Shown here: in pieces, positions 1 through 5,138 of the stretch
Layout: every line of letters begins with the position of its first letter
How positions within the stretch are numbered: position 1 is the stretch's first letter
Origin: Candidatus Cloacimonadota bacterium
GTDB taxonomy: Bacteria; Cloacimonadota; Cloacimonadia; Cloacimonadales; JAJBBL01
Direction: 5' to 3'
Assembly (NCBI GenBank): GCA_020532365.1
Contig: JAJBBL010000088.1
Coordinates: 1-5,138, forward strand
DNA length: 5,138 nucleotides
Made by a program: the position numbers and the translations under genes
The notes under the pieces: model-generated
Seen by the model: only the letters and a program-made list of their open reading frames with translations
Database searches by the model: none
What the model was told of the DNA's origin: nothing

Positions 1-1241
1 GGCTTAATTAGCCCCATTTTCCCCTCAGAGGGTCTGTAAGGATAGTCGTTATAAGACTCTACATCTTGCCAGGTTGCTGGACCATACGATGAGAAAAATG
101 CAATCTGATCTCTTGAGTTAGATGCCCCTATGCAAAGTACGGAAGTAACACCACCCCTCTCTTCTTGATCGGGATGAAGCCAAGGAGCAGGACAGTTGCC
201 AGGAACTCGTATGTTAAGAGGTGCTGCTTTATCTGAATCTCCAGCCTCATTACCTGCTGATAAAGAGGCGGGCACACCTGCAGAAAGAACGTTAACCATG
301 ACATCTCGCCATGTTTTGAAATCCACGTTCATGGTTTGGTACCACCCCAGCGACATACTAAATACGTCCACTCCGTGATCTAAGGCAAATTGAATTGCAT
401 TCCATACAACATGCTGCTGGGAACCGCCTTGGTCACTTGTTGTCTTAAGCGCCATAATTCTACTTTTGGGAGCAATACCAGTCTGAGTTCCAGAGGTACC
501 ATCGCCGGCGACTGAGCCAGCACAGTGGGTACCGTGATCATAGATATCCATAGGGTCGTCATCATCATGAAAAAAATCCCAACCGTTATTTGGATAGTCT
601 GGATGATACCACATCCTATCTCGTATGTCGTAATGATTGTAGTTCACGCCTGTATCGAAAACACCAACCAGTACTCCACCACCATAAACACCCGCTTCCC
701 ATACTTCAGGGACGTCCATTTGTTCAAGGTTCCAAATATAACTCCTCTCCCCACCTTCAAACTCTGATGGGATATACTCTGAATTCTCTTCTAAATCATC
801 AATGACTTTTACTACTGGATCATATTCTATTCTCTCTATTTCGTTCCGTTTGTCTAAAACAACTAAAGCCCCTTTTGTAGCCTCGAGACTGATAACATTA
901 CTTATCCAAAAATAATTAACTTTAGTAACCTTTTTATCTGATTGTAGCTTATCCAACAGCTTCTTTAGCTCGACTTGAGTTCTATTGCTATGTTGTTTGA
1001 GAGTGTCGATAGTTAACTGTCTTCGCTCACTTTTGGGCAAATCCTTTATCGACTGGTAGTGTTCATCCACATCTACCTGATCTTTAAGAACAATAATGAC
1101 CGGTAATTTATCACCACTTTCCTGCATCAATTCTAATACTTCATTAAGTCCTTCTGATCCTTTCTCCAACTGTACAGCTACAAGCGTAGTTAAGAATAGC
1201 ATCATCATCAAGCTAACGATAAAACCTTTTTTATAATCCAT
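1..1241 (-). CDS. Secreted S8 (subtilisin-like) serine protease, paralogue of protease A (protease B), 3' end cut by the window
   Basis: The first 413 codons of a second exported subtilase; the frame is open to base 1. The ATG at 1241 is chosen because a GGAGG lies 8 bases upstream; the GTG four bases earlier runs straight into a stop in its own frame. Residues 1-22 form a signal peptide (MDYKKG followed by a Leu/Met-rich core), with cleavage perhaps near LVA. Residues 47-142 are an I9-like prodomain that aligns without gaps to that of A. The S8 domain begins near 179, with Asp196 (FDTG, codon 654-656), His236 (DHGTHCAG, codon 534-536) and the oxyanion Asn331 (SAGNEA). The sequence stops at MGLIKP, shortly before the expected catalytic Ser, so activity and any C-terminal modules cannot be judged. 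Differences from A include a run of four Asp (226-229) before the His motif and Cys370 where A has Ser. It is the third gene of the apparent operon, 45 bases after the amidohydrolase stop. Confidence 0.93.
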   Translation of the reverse strand, partial: MDYKKGFIVSLMMMLFLTTLVAVQLEKGSEGLNEVLELMQESGDKLPVIIVLKDQVDVDEHYQSIKDLPKSERRQLTIDTLKQHSNRTQVELKKLLDKLQSDKKVTKVNYFWISNVISLEATKGALVVLDKRNEIERIEYDPVVKVIDDLEENSEYIPSEFEGGERSYIWNLEQMDVPEVWEAGVYGGGVLVGVFDTGVNYNHYDIRDRMWYHPDYPNNGWDFFHDDDDPMDIYDHGTHCAGSVAGDGTSGTQTGIAPKSRIMALKTTSDQGGSQQHVVWNAIQFALDHGVDVFSMSLGWYQTMNVDFKTWRDVMVNVLSAGVPASLSAGNEAGDSDKAAPLNIRVPGNCPAPWLHPDQEERGGVTSVLCIGASNSRDQIAFFSSYGPATWQDVESYNDYPYRPSEGKMGLIK

Positions 1242-1286
1242 CCACTAATCCTCCATTTATCCTAACATCTATTTAACATTATTTTG
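1242..1286 (-). other. Short intergenic gap between amidohydrolase and protease B
   Basis: Forty-five AT-rich bases that hold the GGAGG ribosome site and no other recognisable element. I see no GC-rich hairpin followed by a T run on the minus strand, so no terminator separates the two genes. This supports co-transcription. Confidence 0.6.
1250..1254 (-). promoter_or_regulatory. Shine-Dalgarno site of protease B
   Basis: GGAGG on the minus strand, 8 bases before the ATG at 1241. It is a strong match to the 16S 3' end at ideal spacing and fixes the start of protease B. It also shows that B is translated from its own ribosome entry site rather than by stop-start coupling. Confidence 0.85.
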
Positions 1287-2060
1287 TTATACCTTGAGCA
1301 AATATTTAGTTATCGACCCCTTGGTTGTCATCAAGAGCTCTCTTAATCTCTTCATCACATCAGGGTAGAAAACACTCGTCCACTCGTCCATAAAAGTCTT
1401 TTTAAACTCGAGTGCAATACAGCAAACTTTACCTTGAAACTCATTGTTAAGCCAGCGGGGAAAGTAACCGCCTGGGAATTTCACATTTATCCGTGCGTCT
1501 ATCTTTCTACCAAAATAGTTTTGTTCTAACAAAACCTCTTGTATTTCCGCAACTAAAGGGAACCACTCTTCGGTTAAGTTACTAGTACCCAGTATAATTT
1601 CGGGATTCAGTTCTTCACTATCAAACGGCTGATCACTCCCAAGCCTGTGATGATTATATGAGTGTATATCCCAGACAAAGCATTTCCCATAGATATCGAT
1701 CATTTCTTGTACATTGAGCTCCACACGTCTATAGAAGTCATCATACCCTTGTAAAACAATATCTTTCTCTTCTTGGGTGTACTCTCTTTTTCTGGTCACT
1801 AACCCCCAAGCATCTTCTGGTTTTTGGTAGATAGCTTTATCACGAGACCGGTTTAGATCAAACTCAAATCTACTTTTTAAGGCAATAATCCTATTGTTAG
1901 AAATTTTGGTAAAGTATTCAGTAAAAGGGTCTTCTTCCCTGAGTCTATCTTCTGCTGAGATAGCTAAGTTTTCTTCCACGAGCTTGCTAACTTGGTGTCC
2001 ATTATGAATAGCTGTACAGATAATAGGCTCATCAAAACGGAAGATAAATTCTGCACTCAT
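1287..2060 (-). CDS. N-formylglutamate amidohydrolase family protein
   Basis: A 257-residue protein of the FGase family (zinc-dependent, M14-like fold). The best-known members hydrolyse N-formyl-L-glutamate to glutamate and formate in histidine breakdown. Visible signatures are IHNGH (His19, His22), REEDPF (Glu42-Asp44), SRFEFDLNRSR (Arg64, Asp68, Asn70, Arg71; the family DLNR block), WDIHSYNHHR (Asp131, His133, Ser134), FPGGYF (Gly197-198) and IALEFKK (Glu218). By family analogy, His19, an acid in the EED block and His133 are the likely metal ligands. The length is normal for the family. There is no signal peptide or membrane segment, so it is probably cytoplasmic. The ATG lies one base after the stop of protease A, which suggests translational coupling. 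No hut genes are visible, so the histidine pathway is not supported here. The substrate could be another N-acyl amino acid or a peptide-like compound. The family call is firm; the substrate is unknown. Confidence 0.88.
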   Translation of the reverse strand: MSAEFIFRFDEPIICTAIHNGHQVSKLVEENLAISAEDRLREEDPFTEYFTKISNNRIIALKSRFEFDLNRSRDKAIYQKPEDAWGLVTRKREYTQEEKDIVLQGYDDFYRRVELNVQEMIDIYGKCFVWDIHSYNHHRLGSDQPFDSEELNPEIILGTSNLTEEWFPLVAEIQEVLLEQNYFGRKIDARINVKFPGGYFPRWLNNEFQGKVCCIALEFKKTFMDEWTSVFYPDVMKRLRELLMTTKGSITKYLLKV

Positions 2061-2061
2061 T

Positions 2062-5000
2062 TTACTTTATCACCATAAATTTCTGAGTAATGGTTTTCTT
2101 TTCAGTCTGGAGCGAAACAAGATAGATACCACTACCGACTACAGTTCTCTTAGGCCCATCTAAGCTCCAACTGATTGTATGAACCCCACGTGACTGATTT
2201 ACTTCTCTGAAACTCTTAACCAGCTGACCTTTGATATTATAAATATCAAGGTTAACTGTCTGTACATCTTCAGGGAGTGCATACTGGATACTAACCGATT
2301 GTGCAGAGCGAGATACAGAGTTCTGTGTGTAAGGGTTTGGATACAGGGTCAGTCCATAAGCTATAGGTAAAGACATCTCATCAGTTACAGAAGTTAGATT
2401 GATTTCATAAGCTTCTTCAATAGTTTCACTCGGTAGGTATCCCAATTTATAAGCTATCGCTCTGATTACACCTGACTCTTCAAGGGTAAACGGCTCAACG
2501 TATAATGTAGAACTGAAGTTCGGTTCGGCACCATCAAGAGTATAAAACACATTTACTCCCTCTTCAGGAGCAAAACTGATTTCAATAGGCTCATTATATT
2601 CACCCCCAACAGGATCGATGACAGGGGCTTCGATAGGTGGATTTACAACTACTTCAATCAACTCTGACTCATTTGAATAGGTAAGCTTACCAAGATCACG
2701 ATATGCGGCTACAAGATAATAGGTACTCTCTTCCGGTTCATCAAAGTAGACCTTATAGCTCGCCTCCGTTAAATATTCCTCATTAAGCTTGGTAAACTCC
2801 TCTTCATCAGCTTTTTTTCTATATATGTCATAACCCAACAACAAGTAAGCTATCGGATCAATATCCTCATTAACATCAACCTCCCAATCGAGCTTGTATG
2901 ACTCATAATCGAAAGTTACCTCTATGTTTTTAGGGGCGTGTGGTACAGGTGGCTTAGGATGTCTTGGAAAGACAATCATATCGACCCATGCCGCGTCTGA
3001 ACCTTGACTGTTCATTTGGTCTTTCGAATATACCCATCTAAGGGTATTTATTCCTCTCAAAACGGTAAACACCTCTTCTGCCCAGTCTTCTTCACCAGAC
3101 CATTCACCCTGCAGATCATTACCAATATAAAAACGTAAAAAGTCACTCCCCTTCTCGGAAGAGACTTTTCTTGCAAACTTGACTACGCCAGTCTCAAGTA
3201 CATCAAGAGTGATACTCATAATAGTGGTTGAGCTATGATTAATCTCTCCGCTTCGGGCTGATTTCGAACTCATATACCCGACTGTTTCATCTATATACCA
3301 CTCCTGAGCGCCAGCACCTGTAGTTAAAAACTTCCAGTCTGGATGCTCAAAAGCACCATCTTCGAAGTCTTCACTTGTTTTAAAGGCTGACAAGAAAGAC
3401 CATTTATCACCATACGCTGTTCCATACTCATTTACTGCATCAATACGCCAATAATACTTTTGGGCATAATCTAAAGGTTCTGTTATTTCATATGACAAGC
3501 CTGTAACCTCAACACCGTTGAGTAGATTAGTCGGTGGATCATCTGTTCCTAAGTAAAGAAGATAAGAGTCTGAGCCACCACCACTAAACCAAGTAAGTGT
3601 GGGAGTAAGAGGAATTGACTCTTGTCTATCAGCAGGGTAGGGATGGAATGCTTTGTTAGGTGGATTTTCTCCCACGATATGTTTGATAGCTGCAAGGGCA
3701 TTAATTCTACCAGTTCCATAAGTATTATCTTTACTATCTGTTATTTTCTTGGCGGTAAGCTCTAAAGCTCTTGATATATCTTCAGGGGTAAGTTCTGGAT
3801 CTTTTGAGAGAAGCAATGCAGCTACTCCCGCTGCATTAGGGGTTGCCATAGAGGTACCGCTCTTAGATGAGTAACCTGAGACATCATCGTGGGCTAAAGA
3901 AATAACGTTAACTCCAGGAGCGGTTATATCAGGTCTTATCAGCCCCATTTCTGGGTCAAACGGATAATCTAAGAATGGGTCTTCATCTGCCCAGGTCACA
4001 GGTCCTATTGAAGAGAAATTGCCTATAACATCGTTCGAGTTAGTTGCACCAACTGAGATTACAGAGCTAATCCCACCTAAAAGTGACTGATCAGGGTGAA
4101 GCCAAGGTGGAGGGCAATCTCCAGGTGTTCTTATATTTCGAGGGATAGGCTTGTCTATCTTTAAGTCTTGTGCTTCATTACCGGCAGCTACCATAGCGGG
4201 AACACCTACCGAAAGAACATTGTTCATTATCTGTCGCCACAAAGTTCTACTTGTTTCACCATCTTGATACCAACCTAATGACATACTCAAGATATCAGCC
4301 TTATGCTCCAAGGAGAATTCTATTGCCTGGATAACAATACTCTGAGTAGAATGCCCTTGCGGATCGTAAACCTTAACATTCATAATTGTGCTCTGCGGGG
4401 CTACCCCTGTTTCTCTACCTGAAGTACCGTCACCTGCAATTGAACCTGCACAATGTGTGCCGTGGTCATAGATATCCATTGTAAAATCTGAGTTATCGAT
4501 AAAGCTCCACCCGTGGTTAGGGTAGTCTTCATGGACCCACATTCTGTTTTTTATGTCGTGATGATTATAGTTAATACCGGTATCGATTACTGATACTAAT
4601 ACCCCTTGACCATAATATCCAAGCTCCCACACTTCAGGGACTCTCATTGTTGTCAAATTCCAGGTCACCGCTCGCTCAGCACCAGAACCATCGGCATCAG
4701 TACTACTAACCGGCTCAATTAAGGCTTTTTGGAGAGGGTCATACTCTATCACAGCGATATCTGCCCTTTCCGATAGCATTTTAATTAACTTAGAATCAGC
4801 CTCCAAACAAATGGTGTTCACTATCCAGTTATATCTAATGTTATCTGCAGCCCCATCCAACTCCATTATTTCTAACATTTTTCTAAGCTCAGACTGAGTG
4901 GTTTGGCTATACCTTTTAAGTGTTTGGACGGCATACTCTCTACGCTCAGACTTCTTCATCTCTTTTACTTGAGAGTACAGCTTATTAGTGTCATACTGAT

Positions 5001-5138
5001 CTCTCAGAACGACAATAACAGGATATTTGTTTTCTAAACTTCTTTCTTTCTCCATTGCCTTTAACAGAGCATCTGTAGGCTTTGCAACCAAACCGGTACT
5101 AATGATAGCTATACAAAGCATAATCAATACTGTAAAGA
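2062..5138 (-). CDS. Secreted multi-domain S8 (subtilisin-like) serine protease with type IX-like C-terminal sorting domain (protease A), 5' end probably outside the window
   Basis: Exported endopeptidase of the subtilase family. Residues are numbered from a TTG at 5127. Residues 1-15 are a hydrophobic signal core. Residues 36-131 resemble an I9 inhibitory prodomain. The S8 domain spans about 165-482, with Asp182 (IDTG), His222 (DHGTHCAG), Asn317 (AAGNEA) and Ser426 (GTSMATP); all four are present, so it should be active. Then come a Fn3-like module (about 495-582, with YYWRIDAVNEYG), a MAM/jelly-roll-like module starting at EDFEDG (586-722), a second Fn3-like module (728-830), a chitobiase C-terminal-like module (832-908, FYTLDGAEP) and a FlgD/type IX-style sorting domain (925-1021, LYPNPY to FMVIK). 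The frame stays open from 5127 to the window edge, and the TTG start would leave no basic residue before the hydrophobic core. The paralogue B has about 11 more residues before its prodomain, including a Lys-Lys. The real start therefore probably lies just beyond 5138. The stop is one base from the next gene. The S8 assignment is very secure; the accessory module names are less so. Confidence 0.95.
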   Translation of the reverse strand, partial: FTVLIMLCIAIISTGLVAKPTDALLKAMEKERSLENKYPVIVVLRDQYDTNKLYSQVKEMKKSERREYAVQTLKRYSQTTQSELRKMLEIMELDGAADNIRYNWIVNTICLEADSKLIKMLSERADIAVIEYDPLQKALIEPVSSTDADGSGAERAVTWNLTTMRVPEVWELGYYGQGVLVSVIDTGINYNHHDIKNRMWVHEDYPNHGWSFIDNSDFTMDIYDHGTHCAGSIAGDGTSGRETGVAPQSTIMNVKVYDPQGHSTQSIVIQAIEFSLEHKADILSMSLGWYQDGETSRTLWRQIMNNVLSVGVPAMVAAGNEAQDLKIDKPIPRNIRTPGDCPPPWLHPDQSLLGGISSVISVGATNSNDVIGNFSSIGPVTWADEDPFLDYPFDPEMGLIRPDITAPGVNVISLAHDDVSGYSSKSGTSMATPNAAGVAALLLSKDPELTPEDISRALELTAKKITDSKDNTYGTGRINALAAIKHIVGENPPNKAFHPYPADRQESIPLTPTLTWFSGGGSDSYLLYLGTDDPPTNLLNGVEVTGLSYEITEPLDYAQKYYWRIDAVNEYGTAYGDKWSFLSAFKTSEDFEDGAFEHPDWKFLTTGAGAQEWYIDETVGYMSSKSARSGEINHSSTTIMSITLDVLETGVVKFARKVSSEKGSDFLRFYIGNDLQGEWSGEEDWAEEVFTVLRGINTLRWVYSKDQMNSQGSDAAWVDMIVFPRHPKPPVPHAPKNIEVTFDYESYKLDWEVDVNEDIDPIAYLLLGYDIYRKKADEEEFTKLNEEYLTEASYKVYFDEPEESTYYLVAAYRDLGKLTYSNESELIEVVVNPPIEAPVIDPVGGEYNEPIEISFAPEEGVNVFYTLDGAEPNFSSTLYVEPFTLEESGVIRAIAYKLGYLPSETIEEAYEINLTSVTDEMSLPIAYGLTLYPNPYTQNSVSRSAQSVSIQYALPEDVQTVNLDIYNIKGQLVKSFREVNQSRGVHTISWSLDGPKRTVVGSGIYLVSLQTEKKTITQKFMVIK
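2069..2074 (-). promoter_or_regulatory. Probable Shine-Dalgarno site of the amidohydrolase, inside the end of protease A
   Basis: GGTGAT on the minus strand lies in the last codons of protease A, 8 bases before the amidohydrolase ATG. It matches the distal part of the GGAGGTGAT anti-16S consensus but lacks GGAGG, so it is moderate. Together with the TAA-A-ATG junction it points to translation by ribosomes arriving from protease A. Confidence 0.5.

Noticed and set aside
196..378. Plus-strand open frame of 60 codons
   Set aside because: It lies wholly antisense to the conserved catalytic domain of protease B and has no ribosome site or recognisable motif.
380..568. Minus-strand open frame of 62 codons
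   Set aside because: It is an out-of-frame shadow of protease B; the real frame carries the DHGTHCAG motif through the same bases.
525..805. Two overlapping plus-strand open frames of 80 and 71 codons
   Set aside because: Both are antisense to the Asp/His region of protease B, overlap each other in different frames and have low-complexity, unprotein-like content.
1..1241. Protease B as a pseudogene, because it lacks the catalytic Ser
   Set aside because: The frame is intact to the window edge and the Ser motif is expected just beyond it; in protease A it falls about 27 residues after the equivalent point. The absence is due to the window cut.
1287..2060. Assignment to histidine degradation (hutG)
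   Set aside because: The family match is good but no other histidine-degradation gene is present, and FGase-family proteins also occur in other contexts, so no gene symbol is given.

Overview
The window holds three genes, all read from the minus strand and packed head to tail, so it looks like part of one operon. In transcription order these are a large secreted subtilisin-like protease (protease A, entering from the right edge), a small N-formylglutamate amidohydrolase-like protein, and a second secreted subtilisin-like protease (protease B) that runs off the left edge. A single base separates A from the amidohydrolase, and 45 bases separate the amidohydrolase from B. There is no room for a terminator, and I see no promoter. 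No RNA gene, insertion sequence, CRISPR array or origin was found.

Both proteases have an N-terminal secretion signal, an I9-like inhibitory prodomain and an S8 catalytic domain with the family's Asp, His and Asn residues. The catalytic Ser is visible only in A, because B is cut before it. A continues through a Fn3-like module, a jelly-roll/MAM-like module, a second Fn3-like module and a chitobiase C-terminal-like module. It ends in a FlgD/type IX secretion-style C-terminal domain with a YPNPY start and a GSGIYLV core. A and B are clear paralogues: about 59 of 85 residues match, without gaps, around the catalytic Asp and His.

The modest GC content, the multi-module secreted proteins and the type IX-like C-terminal domain suggest a member of the FCB group. 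A Cloacimonadota- or Marinimicrobia-like uncultured bacterium is more likely than a classic Bacteroidota species. This rests on domain style only; the window has no phylogenetic marker.

Functionally, the two exported proteases probably degrade external protein. The amidohydrolase has no visible export signal and would act in the cytoplasm on formyl-glutamate or another N-blocked amino acid. That the three work together in peptide or amino-acid scavenging is inferred from gene order alone. I see no strong evidence of an undescribed system. The most unusual feature is a cytoplasmic amidohydrolase placed between two duplicated secreted proteases.
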